Assembly (NCBI GenBank): GCA_021841585.1
Contig: JAKBUS010000008.1
Span: 1 to 55,707 of the forward strand
Length of the DNA stretch: 55,707 bases
Reading direction: 5' to 3'
DNA from: Pseudomonadota bacterium
GTDB lineage: Bacteria; Pseudomonadota; Gammaproteobacteria; Acidiferrobacterales; Acidiferrobacteraceae
Shown: one piece after another, positions 18,236 through 27,584 of the stretch
How the letters are laid out: every line of letters begins with the position of its first letter
Numbering within the stretch: the first letter of the stretch is position 1
Notes under the pieces: generated by a model
What the model was told of the DNA's origin: nothing
The model's input: the letters and a program-made list of their open reading frames with translations, nothing else
Databases searched by the model: none
Position numbers and translations under genes: made by a program

Positions 18236-18832
18236 CTAGGACGCGGGCTCGTGGGCGAACAGGGCGGCCCTTAGGACCGCCCATTGGGCGTCCCACTCGG
18301 CAAGCGGCGATATGCGAAAGCGCGTGCGCACCGCCTGCGCCACGCGTCCGTCGGCGGTTGCCAGCAAGAGCCGGGCGCATACCGAGGGCGCGGGCAGGCC
18401 GGGGGGCAGGCCGGCATCCCGCAAGAGCGCCCGCAGATGGGTCTCCAGGCGCTCGTAGAGTTGCGCCAGCCGATCACGCAGGCGTTCGTGCTCTCCGGCC
18501 AGCACCGCCCCCTGAAGCAGGTTCGCAAGCCCATGATTCTTGTCGGCGAAGGCCAGCCAGAGATGCAGGATCTGGCCGACCTTGACGGAGGTTGCGACCG
18601 GCTCCGCGCCGATACGGTTGATGCGCGTAAACAGGCTCTCTTCGATGAACTCGAACAGCGCCTCGAACATCCGCGCCTTGCTCGGAAAATGCCGATAGAG
18701 CGCGGCCTCGGATACACCCACTGCCGACGCCAGGCGGGCGGTGGTGATGGGTGTCCCCGAGGTCTCCTCGAGAAGGCGTGCCAATGTCTCCAGGATTTCC
18801 TGACGGCGCTCGCCGCGACGTGGTCGGGCCAT
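18236..18832 (-). CDS. slmA: Nucleoid occlusion factor SlmA (TetR family)
   Basis: A 198-residue TetR-type DNA-binding protein. The N-terminal helix-turn-helix reads GTPITTARLASAVGVSEAAL followed by YRHFPSKARMFEALFEFIE, nearly the SlmA signature. SlmA binds chromosomal sites and blocks FtsZ ring formation over the nucleoid. It is the last gene of the argB - small protein - slmA set on the minus strand; slmA beside argB is conserved gammaproteobacterial order. It converges on the MoeB-like gene; I see no clear terminator in the 153-bp gap. Confidence 0.92.
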   Translation of the reverse strand: MARPRRGERRQEILETLARLLEETSGTPITTARLASAVGVSEAALYRHFPSKARMFEALFEFIEESLFTRINRIGAEPVATSVKVGQILHLWLAFADKNHGLANLLQGAVLAGEHERLRDRLAQLYERLETHLRALLRDAGLPPGLPAPSVCARLLLATADGRVAQAVRTRFRISPLAEWDAQWAVLRAALFAHEPAS

Positions 18833-18835
18833 GGC

Positions 18836-19125
18836 TCAGGTCACGTGCAACGCGTGCGTGATCCGGCCGGCCGCATCCCACTGTATGCGAAACCGTCCCC
18901 AGCAGGGCACCCGCCCCGCCACGCACCCCGCACCCTCGACCAAAATCTCCTCGAACGAGACGCCGCAGAGCGCGCTGTCCGGTCCCTGCTCAAGGACCTC
19001 GACCTTGAGACTGTCGTTATCCGGCCAGCCGTTTCGTGAGCACAGCACGGCGATCGCGGGCGTCACGGCAAAATACCGGTCGATTGCCGATTTATCCATC
19101 ATCCCCCCTTCTTGTATCCGACCCA

Positions 19126-19126
<1 letters not shown>
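18836..19126 (-). CDS. Hypothetical protein between argB and slmA
   Basis: A 96-residue protein of unknown family, with the body YFAVTPAIAVLCSRNGWPDN and CWGRFRIQWDAAGRITHALH. It looks like a small mixed alpha/beta domain without signal peptide or membrane helix. The ATG at 19126 overlaps the argB stop (TGATG). A second possibility, ATG 19099 or 19102 giving MMDKSAIDRY, has an AAGGGG ribosome binding site and would shorten it to about 87 residues. It sits three bases from slmA, so the three genes are cotranscribed. I do not recognise a function. Confidence 0.7.
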
Positions 19127-20055
<929 letters not shown>

Positions 20056-20107
20056 TCAGCCGCGCGCGAGCCCCTGGTGTTTGGCCTAGGCCCGACACCA
20101 CAAATGA

Positions 20108-20131
20108 GGAGGGCCCCCGCGGGGGCCCTCC
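20108..20131 (-). terminator. GC-rich hairpin after hsp20
   Basis: A perfect 24-base palindrome, with arms GGAGGGCCCCCG and CGGGGGCCCTCC, lies 17 bases past the hsp20 stop. The minus-strand 3' flank (TCATTTG) is not a proper T-run, so it may act as a transcript-stabilising 3' hairpin or a weak terminator. Confidence 0.55.
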
Positions 20132-20148
20132 ACGCGCATCGCGCGGCC

Positions 20149-20598
20149 TTAGGCGACTGTGATCTTCTTGGGCTTCATCTCCTCGGCCTTGGGCAGTGTG
20201 AGCTCCAGCACACCATCCTTATAATTCGCCGACACCTTCTTGTCGTCGATATGCGACCCGAGACGCACGCTGCGCGCCAATTTGCCATAGCAGCGCTCTT
20301 CACGGATCAGGCGGTCGCCCGCTTTCTCCTCGTGCTGGCGCCTGACCTCACCGGAGACCGTCAGGACGCCATCGGCGAGGGTGATGTCGATATCCTCGCG
20401 ATTGACGCCCGGCATATCCATGCGAATTACATACTCGTTCTCGCGCTCGGTCACATCCATGGCCGGTACAGCGCCTGCCGCCGCGCTATTCTCGCTCCTG
20501 CGCCGCAGGGGGCGGAAAAAACCCTCCAACAGGTTGTCCAGCTCATCGTTCACAAGGGTCCATCCCGAGTTCGTCGGGTTCGGCATCAATGCTGCCAT
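20149..20598 (-). CDS. Small heat-shock protein, Hsp20/alpha-crystallin family
   Basis: A 149-residue ATP-independent holdase. The alpha-crystallin domain spans about residues 47-140 (PAMDVTERENEYVIRMDMPG, then NREDIDITLADGVLTVSGEV), with the conserved GVLELTLPKAEE near the end. The start is ATG 20598, eight bases after a perfect AGGAGG; a GTG three codons upstream lies inside that site and is rejected. Upstream there is a sigma-32-like promoter and a leader that can pair the ribosome binding site. The neighbouring CBS protein and proton ATPase point the other way. Confidence 0.95.
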   Translation of the reverse strand: MAALMPNPTNSGWTLVNDELDNLLEGFFRPLRRRSENSAAAGAVPAMDVTERENEYVIRMDMPGVNREDIDITLADGVLTVSGEVRRQHEEKAGDRLIREERCYGKLARSVRLGSHIDDKKVSANYKDGVLELTLPKAEEMKPKKITVA

Positions 20599-20605
20599 GA
20601 TAATC

Positions 20606-20644
20606 ACCTCCTGATGATAGCGGTTTTCGGGGAACCACTCCCCG
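20606..20644 (-). promoter_or_regulatory. Candidate ROSE-like RNA thermometer in the hsp20 leader
   Basis: In the minus-strand RNA, ACCGCU (20619-20624) can pair with the ribosome binding site AGGAGGU (20606-20612) across a six-base loop, with a G-purine mismatch or a bulge in the stem. The motif resembles the conserved UYGCU anti-Shine-Dalgarno strand of ROSE elements. A second, stable hairpin with arms CGGGGA and UCCCCG and a five-base loop (20628-20644) lies just upstream. ROSE elements control small heat-shock genes in many proteobacteria; assignment here is by hand folding only. Confidence 0.45.
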
Positions 20645-20656
20645 TGACGGTTAGTA

Positions 20657-20684
20657 ATTTGGGGTCTGCGCCCTAGTTTTCAAG
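20657..20684 (-). promoter_or_regulatory. Sigma-32-type heat-shock promoter of hsp20
   Basis: Minus-strand CTTGAAA (20678-20684), 13-base spacer, then CCCCAAAT (20657-20664), close to the RpoH consensus CTTGAAA-N11-15-CCCCATNT. The expected start near 20650 gives a leader of about 52 bases that holds both hairpins. Confidence 0.75.
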
Positions 20685-21173
20685 GGCTTTCCCACGCAAT
20701 CCATGGCTCTTGCGTGCGCCCCTGGCCGGCCGCGCCGCGGCCGCTTGCGCCATGGATTTTAACACCCGCTTTAGGCCTATCCATCCAACCATACCGTCGC
20801 GTCGGCAAGCAGGCGGCGCCCACGCGGATGATTGGACACAGACCGACGGCGTGGACCACCGCCCGCGGTATTGCAGGCGCCCGCGAGAGGCCATGGCTTG
20901 GGGTGAGGCTGTAGGGTGAGGCCTCCTGCCGCTGGGCCAGTCGCCCTGACACAAGCGGCGGAGGCGCCTTCGACGCGCAGGCGCGCGGCCGGCCATGTCC
21001 CGAAAAGGCCATCATTTCCTGACCTTGCGGCGCCTATTCGGGCGGTCCGCGCTTTTGATTTTTTTACGCACTCATTGTCTGGCTTAATACCAGCGTTTCG
21101 TTATATATTTAAATCCTGCAAGAAATGCCATCACGCTTACAGCAGCGGTTTGATAAATTTCCCTTGCCTTTCA
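20685..21173. other. Gene-free stretch between hsp20 and the CBS gene
   Basis: No convincing coding sequence: the open frames here lack ribosome binding sites and family features. The left half is GC-rich; from about 21050 it turns AT-rich (TTTTTTACGC, GTTATATATTTAAATCC), as expected for regulatory DNA serving the rightward CBS/ATPase pair. An unannotated small RNA cannot be excluded. Confidence 0.5.
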
Positions 21174-21187
21174 TTGAGATAAATCAA
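21174..21187. promoter_or_regulatory. FNR/Anr-like binding site
   Basis: TTGAGATAAATCAA differs from the FNR consensus TTGAT-N4-ATCAA at one position. It lies in the AT-rich region about 300 bp upstream of the CBS-domain gene, followed by AT-rich sequence that could hold a -10 box near 21205-21221. Oxygen-responsive control of the CBS/ATPase pair is an inference. Confidence 0.45.
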
Positions 21188-21491
21188 GTCATAACGGAAC
21201 ATTTTATGTTGATGTAGGGTACGGTTTTTTTGCCTCCAACTATCTATAGAAAGTCTTTATCCTCCCCGATCGTCTTTTTCTCCCGTCAGGCCTGCCCCGC
21301 GCGCCGTCCCCGTTCTTGCGGCTCACGCGGGGGCGTCCTATAGTCCTAGGCCTCGATGCAGCGCCGTCTCCAGGTTCCTTGGCCTTGCGTCAACCGTCGT
21401 CGATTTATTCCACATTCCCGGGAGGCTGGTTGTACATGTATCGAGGTACCGAGCGCTGGGAATCGCACCGTTCCACCTACGGAGGTCCGTT

Positions 21492-21983
21492 ATGTTCGTA
21501 AAAGATGTCATGACCACGAAAATGAAGACCGTGCGTCCGGATAGCGCGCTACGCGACGTGGCGACCGTGCTTGGGTTCTATCACATAAGCGGCCTGCCGG
21601 TTGTGACCGAGGATGGGACCCTTGTCGGCGTGATATCCGAGAAAGACGTGCTGCGGGCCCTGTACCCCAAGATCGATGATGCCCTCCAGCTGTCGGCATC
21701 CGTGCAGTTTGGGGATCTCGACAGCGAGTTTCGCGACGTCATGGATGCGCGGGTCTCGGAATTCATGACCGCCCATGTCTTTACCGTGGGGCCTGATGAC
21801 CAGATCCTGCGCGCGGTGGCGGTCATGATCGCCCACAAGATCCGCCGCATTCCCGTGACCGTGGACCACAAGCTCGTTGGAATTCTAAGTATCGGCGACG
21901 TCCACAAGGCGGTCTTGAAGGAGACCTTCGATCACAAGCTCGGTCAGAGTGGCAAAAAGCCGCAGCTAAAGCCGCGGGTATAG
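21492..21983 (+). CDS. CBS-domain-pair protein
   Basis: A 163-residue soluble protein made of two CBS modules. The first opens VKDVMTTKMKTVRPDSALRD and includes HISGLPVVTEDGTLVGVISE; the second opens VSEFMTAHVFTVGPDDQILR and includes HKIRRIPVTVDHKLVGILSI. CBS pairs bind adenine nucleotides and often act as energy or redox sensors. GGAGG lies seven to eight bases before the ATG. It precedes the proton ATPase on the same strand with 48 bp between them, so it may tune or share regulation with that pump. Confidence 0.92.
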   Translation: MFVKDVMTTKMKTVRPDSALRDVATVLGFYHISGLPVVTEDGTLVGVISEKDVLRALYPKIDDALQLSASVQFGDLDSEFRDVMDARVSEFMTAHVFTVGPDDQILRAVAVMIAHKIRRIPVTVDHKLVGILSIGDVHKAVLKETFDHKLGQSGKKPQLKPRV

Positions 21984-22031
21984 GGTGGTCGCCATGATCG
22001 AGGGACAGCAACGGATACGAGGAGGGTTATG

Positions 22032-24392
22032 ATGGCTGAGGCAGCGAGCGAGCGCAGCAAAGAGCATGTGGTCAATCCCAAGGGCCTGACCAGCGAAGAG
22101 GTGGCGCGGTTATTGGCCGAATACGGACCGAATGTCATTGCCGAGGACAAACCTAACCCGTTCCGGCTCTTTTTCAAGAAACTCTGGGGGCCGGTACCAT
22201 GGATGCTCGAGGCCACTTTGGTGCTCGAGCTCATCATGGGCAACAACATCGAAGGCCTCATCATCGGCTTTCTGTTGATTTTCAATGCCATCCTCGGCTT
22301 TATGCATCAGCAAAAGGCCCAGAACGCCCTCAACATGTTGAGGACACGCCTGCAGATCATGGCGCGCGTGCTGCGCGATGGCGCATGGAAGCAGGTCGCC
22401 TCCTCCGAGCTCGTGCCCGGGGACTACGTGCATCTGCGCGTCGGCGACTTCGCGCCGGCCGATCTTGTGATCGCCGAGGGGCAGGTGCTGGTCGATCAAT
22501 CGGCCCTCACCGGGGAATCGGTGCCGGTGGAGCGCGAGCCGGGAGAGGTCGTATATTCCGGGTCGGTACTGCGTCGCGGCGAGGCAAGTGGCAGCGTGAC
22601 GGCAACCGGCAGCAAGAGCTTCTTTGGCAAGACCGCGGAGCTGATGCGCGGCGCCGGCAGCCGCAGCCACGCCGAGGAGCTGGTCATGTCCATCGTCCGC
22701 TATCTGCTGCTGATGGACGGCGCCCTGGTGATCGCGATCCTCATCTACGCGGCCATCACCGGGCTTTCCCTCCTGAAAGTGATGCCGTTTGCGCTCATCT
22801 TGCTGGTCGCCTCGGTGCCGGTCGCGCTCACCGCGACCTTCACGCTCACAAGCGCCGTGGCCTCGCTCGATCTGTCCAGCAAGGGCGTGCTGCTTACGCG
22901 CCTTGCGGCCATCGAGGAATCGGCGGCCATGAATGAGCTTTGCAGCGACAAGACCGGGACCCTGACCTTAAATGAGCTCACGCTCTCGGGCATGCAAACC
23001 GCAGACGGCGTGGACGATGCCGATCTTCTGCTCATGGGGGCGCTTGCGAGCGACGAACGCACCCAGGACCCGCTGGACAAGGCGATCCTAACGCGCCTCG
23101 AGGAGACCGGCGTTCGCGCCCCCCAAAAGACCGGCTTTGTGCCCTTCGATCCGGCCACCAAGCGCTCCGAGGCGACCTTCCTGCGCGACGGCGAGACATG
23201 GCGCGCGGTCAAGGGCGCACCGCACGTCGTGGCCAAGCTCGCCGGCGCCGATGGCGAGTTCTGGGAGACCGCGATCGCCGACCTCGCCGCGAGCGGGGCA
23301 CGCGTGCTCGGGGTGGCGGCCGGCCGTGACGGGACGCTTGCGTTCAAGGGACTGATCGCGCTCGCCGACCCGCCGCGCCCCGAGGCGCGCGGCATCATAT
23401 CCGAGCTCCGTCAATTGGGCGTCCGGGTACGCATGGTGACCGGCGACAGCATGGCGACCGCGCGGGTCGTGGCCGCGGAGCTTGGTATGGAAGGGGTCAT
23501 TATCGGCGGCCGCGATGAGATCGCGAAGGGCGACATCTGCGACATCTACGCCGGCGTCTACCCGGAGGACAAGTTCCGCCTGGTGCAGACCTTCCAGAAT
23601 ATCGGACACACGGTCGGGATGACCGGCGACGGGGTGAACGACGCGCCGGCATTGAAGCAGGCGGAGGTCGGGATCGCGGTGTCGTCCGCCACCGACGTCG
23701 CCAAGGCGGCGGCCAGCATGGTGCTGACCGAGTCGGGCTTGAAGGGGGTCGTGGAGGCCGTCAAGACCGGCCGCCGCGTCTATCAGCGGCTTTTGACCTA
23801 TACCCTGAACAAGATCGTGAAGACCATACAGGTGGCGGTCTTTCTGAGCGTCGGACTCATTGTGTTTCGGCACTTCGTGGTGACGCCGCTGCTCGTGCTG
23901 TTGCTGCTGTTCGCCAACGACTTCGTGACCATGTCGATTGCCAACGACAACGTGCGCGTATCACGCGAACCAGACATCTGGAACGTGCGTACGCTCATCA
24001 AGACCTCGGTCATCATCGCCGTTGCATGGCTTGTGTACATCTTCGCGGTATTTGGCGTGGGCAAGGACGTTATGGGTCTACCCATTTCCGAACTACGCAC
24101 CCTGAGTTTCCTGGGTCTCGTGTATTCGGGTCTGTCCAATGTGCTTCTGGTGCGCGAGCGCTCGTATATGTGGTCCTCGCGTCCGGGCACCTATCTGCTG
24201 CTTGCGATCGTGGGCGACGTCATCATGGTCTCCCTGCTTGCGCACTTTGGGGTATTCATGGCGCCCGTGGCGTGGACGGCGATAGGCGTACTGCTCGCGT
24301 TCACGATCGTCTTTGTGACGCTGCTCGACCTCATAAAGGTGCCGTTGTTGCGTTCCCCGACCGCGCGTGCCGCCGAGGCCAACGCCGCTTAA
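22032..24392 (+). CDS. P-type ATPase, plasma-membrane proton-pump (P3A) type
   Basis: A 786-residue pump with the actuator motif TGES (160-163), the phosphorylated Asp306 in CSDKTGTLT, and the hinge MTGDGVNDAPALKQAEVGIA. There is no N-terminal metal-binding domain, and the layout matches bacterial and fungal H+-ATPases, so proton export is the likely job. The membrane-helix-4 motif, usually PVxLP, reads PVALT here (Thr267). ATG 22032 is preferred because AGGAGG lies six bases upstream; ATG 22029 is too close. It is cotranscribed with the CBS protein and ends in a strong terminator. Confidence 0.93.
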   Translation: MAEAASERSKEHVVNPKGLTSEEVARLLAEYGPNVIAEDKPNPFRLFFKKLWGPVPWMLEATLVLELIMGNNIEGLIIGFLLIFNAILGFMHQQKAQNALNMLRTRLQIMARVLRDGAWKQVASSELVPGDYVHLRVGDFAPADLVIAEGQVLVDQSALTGESVPVEREPGEVVYSGSVLRRGEASGSVTATGSKSFFGKTAELMRGAGSRSHAEELVMSIVRYLLLMDGALVIAILIYAAITGLSLLKVMPFALILLVASVPVALTATFTLTSAVASLDLSSKGVLLTRLAAIEESAAMNELCSDKTGTLTLNELTLSGMQTADGVDDADLLLMGALASDERTQDPLDKAILTRLEETGVRAPQKTGFVPFDPATKRSEATFLRDGETWRAVKGAPHVVAKLAGADGEFWETAIADLAASGARVLGVAAGRDGTLAFKGLIALADPPRPEARGIISELRQLGVRVRMVTGDSMATARVVAAELGMEGVIIGGRDEIAKGDICDIYAGVYPEDKFRLVQTFQNIGHTVGMTGDGVNDAPALKQAEVGIAVSSATDVAKAAASMVLTESGLKGVVEAVKTGRRVYQRLLTYTLNKIVKTIQVAVFLSVGLIVFRHFVVTPLLVLLLLFANDFVTMSIANDNVRVSREPDIWNVRTLIKTSVIIAVAWLVYIFAVFGVGKDVMGLPISELRTLSFLGLVYSGLSNVLLVRERSYMWSSRPGTYLLLAIVGDVIMVSLLAHFGVFMAPVAWTAIGVLLAFTIVFVTLLDLIKVPLLRSPTARAAEANAA

Positions 24393-24415
24393 GGGGGCTA
24401 CGCCCGCCAACCTTG

Positions 24416-24445
24416 AAGGCCCTCCTTGCGAGGGCCTTTTCTTTT
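24416..24445 (+). terminator. Intrinsic terminator after the proton ATPase
   Basis: Stem AAGGCCCTC / GAGGGCCTT (9 bp, loop CTTGC) followed by TTCTTTT on the plus strand, 24 bases past the ATPase stop. Confidence 0.9.
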
Positions 24446-24497
24446 GGTCGCGGGTTATGCCCTAAACCGATGGATCAGTAGGATCGGGGCATCGCCT

Positions 24498-25841
24498 CTA
24501 GAGGATGTAGCGCGCCAGATCCTCGTTGCCGGCAAGCGCCGAGAGATGGTCGTCCACATAGGCGGCATCGATCGCAACGGCCGTACCGCTCTTGTCGGGG
24601 GCCTCGTAGGAGACGACCTCGAGGAGCCGCTCCATGAGCGTATGCAGGCGGCGCGCGCCGATGTTCTCGGTACGCTCGTTTACCTGAAAGGCGAGCTCCG
24701 CGATCCGGCGCACGCCATCGTTCCGGAAGTCGAGGGCAAGGCCCTCGGTCGCGAGCAGGGCCGTATACTGCTCGGTAAGCGAGGCATGAGTATCCTTCAG
24801 GATGTGCTCGAAGTCATCGGCGGTCAGGGCGTCGAGCTCCACGCGGATCGGGAGGCGGCCCTGCAATTCCGGAATGAGGTCGGACGGGCGGGCGACATGG
24901 AATGCCCCCGAGGCAATGAATAGGACGTGGTCGGTGCGCACCATGCCGTATTTGGTGGACACCGTCGACCCCTCGATAAGGGGCAGCAGGTCCCTCTGAA
25001 CCCCTTCCCGCGACACCTGTGCCCCCTGATTCTCCGCGCGCCCCACGATCTTGTCGATCTCGTCTATGAAGACGATACCATGCTGTTCGACGAGATCGAT
25101 GGCGCGCGCCTTCATGTCGTCCTCGTTGACGAGCCGCGCGGCCTCTTCCTCGGTCAGAAGCTTCATGGCCTCGCGGACCTTGAGACGCCTGAGCTTGGTC
25201 TGCTTGTTGCCGAGATTCTGGAACATCCCCTGCAACTGGCTCGTCATCTCCTCCATGCCCGGCGGCGCGAATATCTCGACCCCCGACGGCCCGGCGCGCA
25301 GCTCGATCTCGATCTCGGTGTCATCGAGCTCGCCCATGCGCAGGCGTTGCCGAAAGCGCTGACGCGCCGCCCCGCCGTCATGCTCGGCCTGCGAGCGCGT
25401 AAGCGAGTAGGCGTTCTCGCGGGCCGGCGGGATCAAGGCATCCAGCACCCGCTCCTCGGCGGCATCCTCAGCCTTGGCGCGCACCCGCTCCACTTCCTGC
25501 GAACGCATCATCTTGACGGCGATCTCCGCGAGATCGCGCACGATGGAATCGACATCGCGCCCGACATAGCCGACTTCCGTGAATTTGGTCGCCTCCACCT
25601 TTAGAAACGGGGCGTGCGCCAGCCGCGCGAGCCGCCGCGCGATCTCGGTCTTGCCGCAACCGGTCGGGCCAATCATAAGGATATTCTTCGGAGTGATCTC
25701 CATGCGCAGCTCGGCATCCTGCACCTGCGCACGCCGCCAGCGATTACGCAGCGCGATCGCCACCGCCCTCTTGGCCGCCCCTTGACCGACGATATGGCGG
25801 TCGAGCTCCTGCACGATTTCCCGTGGCGTCATCTCGGACAT
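24498..25841 (-). CDS. hslU: ATP-dependent protease ATPase subunit HslU
   Basis: A 447-residue AAA+ unfoldase that feeds proteins to HslV. Walker A is GPTGCGKTE at about residues 58-66, followed by the HslU block [20 protein letters not shown]. Walker B is [10 protein letters not shown], and the I domain lies between them. The C-terminus reads [11 protein letters not shown], the tail that inserts into HslV. The ATG overlaps the hslV stop (TGATG). No terminator is seen in the short gap to the convergent ATPase terminator. Confidence 0.98.
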   Translation of the reverse strand: MSEMTPREIVQELDRHIVGQGAAKRAVAIALRNRWRRAQVQDAELRMEITPKNILMIGPTGCGKTEIARRLARLAHAPFLKVEATKFTEVGYVGRDVDSIVRDLAEIAVKMMRSQEVERVRAKAEDAAEERVLDALIPPARENAYSLTRSQAEHDGGAARQRFRQRLRMGELDDTEIEIELRAGPSGVEIFAPPGMEEMTSQLQGMFQNLGNKQTKLRRLKVREAMKLLTEEEAARLVNEDDMKARAIDLVEQHGIVFIDEIDKIVGRAENQGAQVSREGVQRDLLPLIEGSTVSTKYGMVRTDHVLFIASGAFHVARPSDLIPELQGRLPIRVELDALTADDFEHILKDTHASLTEQYTALLATEGLALDFRNDGVRRIAELAFQVNERTENIGARRLHTLMERLLEVVSYEAPDKSGTAVAIDAAYVDDHLSALAGNEDLARYIL

Positions 25842-26383
25842 CAGGCGTATCCCAGTTCTTCAATAGTGATGTTGTGATTCGTATACAGGCAGATATCGCC
25901 GGCTATGTGCAAGGCGCGCTCGACGATATCGCGCGCCGCGAGGTCGGTATGGGCGAGCAGGGCGCGTGCGGCGGCTTGCGCGTAGGGGCCGCCCGAGCCG
26001 ATGGCGATGAGCCCGTCCTCGGGCTCTATCACGTCACCGTTACCTGTCAAAATGAGCGAGGCACCCTTGTCGGCCACCGCCAGCAGGGCCTCGAGGCGGC
26101 GCAGCAGGCGATCGGTGCGCCAATCCTTGGCGAGCTCGACCGCGGCCCGGGTGAGATGTCCCTGATGCTTCTCGAGCTTGGCCTCGAAGCGCTCGAATAG
26201 CGTGAACGCATCAGCGGTGCCGCCCGCGAAGCCCGCCAGGATCGTCTCCTTATACAGCCTGCGAACCTTGCGCGCATTGGCCTTCATAATGGTATGGCCC
26301 ATGGTGACCTGGCCATCCCCACCGATCGCAACGTGTCCGTTGCGGCGTACCGACAAAATGGTGGTACCGTGAAACTGCTCCAA
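25841..26383 (-). CDS. hslV: ATP-dependent protease catalytic subunit HslV
   Basis: A 180-residue threonine protease (ClpQ). I choose a TTG start at 26383, five bases after GGAGG, giving MEQFHG before the catalytic [10 protein letters not shown]; the short propeptide is removed in many HslV proteins. A longer frame exists but has no HslV-like sequence before this point. Other hallmarks are [29 protein letters not shown] and [16 protein letters not shown]. It is followed by hslU in the same transcript and preceded by a small Arg-rich gene. Confidence 0.96.
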   Translation of the reverse strand: MEQFHGTTILSVRRNGHVAIGGDGQVTMGHTIMKANARKVRRLYKETILAGFAGGTADAFTLFERFEAKLEKHQGHLTRAAVELAKDWRTDRLLRRLEALLAVADKGASLILTGNGDVIEPEDGLIAIGSGGPYAQAAARALLAHTDLAARDIVERALHIAGDICLYTNHNITIEELGYA

Positions 26384-26448
26384 CGTCGCCTCCCGCGCAG
26401 ATGCCTGCACCCCATGTGGAGGCGCACCCCGCCAAAGGCAAGTGGTCG

Positions 26449-26634
26449 TCAGCGACCGAGGAAACGGTTGTCGGTCGCACGCCGGCCCTCGTTCTTGCGG
26501 CGGCCCCCCTGATCGGGCTCCCAACGCACCATGGCGCGCCGGTCACCCCGCGTCCGCCGTACCCGCTTCCGGCGATCCGGACCGCAGTAGGTCGCAGTGC
26601 GCACGCGGCCTGAAAGCCCATCCCCCTTGATCAT
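26449..26634 (-). CDS. Small Arg-rich protein upstream of hslV
   Basis: A 61-residue, very basic protein with repeated RR pairs: [20 protein letters not shown], then WEPDQGG and [11 protein letters not shown]. The GGGAGGG ribosome binding site five bases before the ATG is one of the best in the window, and a plausible promoter lies just upstream, so I think it is a real gene. It may bind nucleic acid, but I recognise no named family. It lies between xerC and hslVU and probably leads the hslVU transcript. Confidence 0.6.
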   Translation of the reverse strand: MIKGDGLSGRVRTATYCGPDRRKRVRRTRGDRRAMVRWEPDQGGRRKNEGRRATDNRFLGR

Positions 26635-26671
26635 CGTACCCTCCCCCGAGCTTTATTTTTACTGTTCGGGC

Positions 26672-26700
26672 ACGCTAGCACAGCGCTGAAACCGCTTCAA
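26672..26700 (-). promoter_or_regulatory. Candidate promoter for the small gene-hslVU set
   Basis: Minus-strand TTGAAG (26695-26700), 17-base spacer, TAGCGT (26672-26677), placed at the end of xerC. A sigma-32 -10 box is not visible here. Confidence 0.45.
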
Positions 26701-27584
26701 CGCGTGCGCTTGCGCGCCCGCGGGTGGGCGGCATCATAAACGCGCGCCAACTGCTGATAATCGAGGTGGGTATAGATCTGGGTGGTGCTCAGATGCGCAT
26801 GCCCCAAGAGCTCCTGCACGGCACGCAGGTCCTGGCTCGACTGCAGGATATGGCTGGCAAACGAGTGGCGCAGCATATGCGGGTGAAGCGGCACATCAAG
26901 CCCGCGGTGGCGTCCGAGGCGTGCCAGGCGCTTTTGCACCGCACGCGCCCCAAGCGGCCGGCCGCTCGGCCCGGGAAACACCGCGCCTAGGGGATCATTG
27001 CCGGGCCGCAGCGGCAGCCACGCCTTTAGCGCGGCGTGCGCGGCGCGCCCCATGGGTACAAGCCGTTCGCGCCGGCCCTTGCCGGTGACGCGTACCAGGC
27101 CCTGCGCAAAATCGAGATCGGACAGACGCAGGCCGAGGAGTTCGGACAGGCGCAGGCCGGCGCCATAAAGGACTTCAGCGATGGCCATATCGCGAACCTC
27201 GAGATCGTCCTCTGGTGCCGCGCGCAGCAGGCCCTGAAGCGTGTCTACGTTCAGATCCTGCGGCAAGGAGCGTGGGGTACGCGGCGCCTTGACCCCGCGA
27301 AAGGGGTTGGCGCACAACCCGAGTTCACGATAGAGGGTGCGCGCCGCCGACAACGCGCGCGCCACGGTCCGGCCGCCCTGTCCGGCCCGCGACAGGCTCG
27401 CGACATAACGCCGCGCGAGCTCGACGGTCATATCCGATGGCGCGGCGCAGCGCAGCCCTTCGGCAAAACGCGCAAGCCCCTCGAGGTCGCGGCGGTAGGC
27501 CGACAAGGTATGCGCCGAATAGCGCCGCTCATAGGCCAAGCGATCGAGGCATGCGCCCACGGCCTCGCCCCACGCGCCACCCAT
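26697..27584 (-). CDS. xerC: Tyrosine recombinase XerC
   Basis: A 295-residue recombinase that with XerD resolves chromosome dimers at dif. All six catalytic residues are present: Arg145 (GAGLRLSE), Lys169 (VTGKGRRERLVP), His236 and Arg239 (HPHMLRHSFASH), His262 (LLGHA) and Tyr271 (TQIYTHLD). The N-terminal SAM-like core-binding domain spans about residues 1-90. ATG 27584 forms a TGATG junction with the DUF484 stop; a GTG one codon earlier is the alternative. dapF-DUF484-xerC is conserved gammaproteobacterial order, so this is the housekeeping XerC and not a mobile integrase. Confidence 0.96.
   Translation of the reverse strand: MGGAWGEAVGACLDRLAYERRYSAHTLSAYRRDLEGLARFAEGLRCAAPSDMTVELARRYVASLSRAGQGGRTVARALSAARTLYRELGLCANPFRGVKAPRTPRSLPQDLNVDTLQGLLRAAPEDDLEVRDMAIAEVLYGAGLRLSELLGLRLSDLDFAQGLVRVTGKGRRERLVPMGRAAHAALKAWLPLRPGNDPLGAVFPGPSGRPLGARAVQKRLARLGRHRGLDVPLHPHMLRHSFASHILQSSQDLRAVQELLGHAHLSTTQIYTHLDYQQLARVYDAAHPRARKRTR

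Noticed and set aside
20680-21015. Minus-strand 111-residue frame between hsp20 and the CBS gene
   Set aside because: No ribosome binding site, atypical composition, and it overlaps the heat-shock promoter.
24927-25604. Plus-strand frame opposite hslU
   Set aside because: Antisense shadow of HslU; no start signals.
26697-27584. Tyrosine recombinase as a mobile-element integrase
   Set aside because: Length, catalytic residues and dapF-DUF484-xerC order identify the chromosomal XerC.
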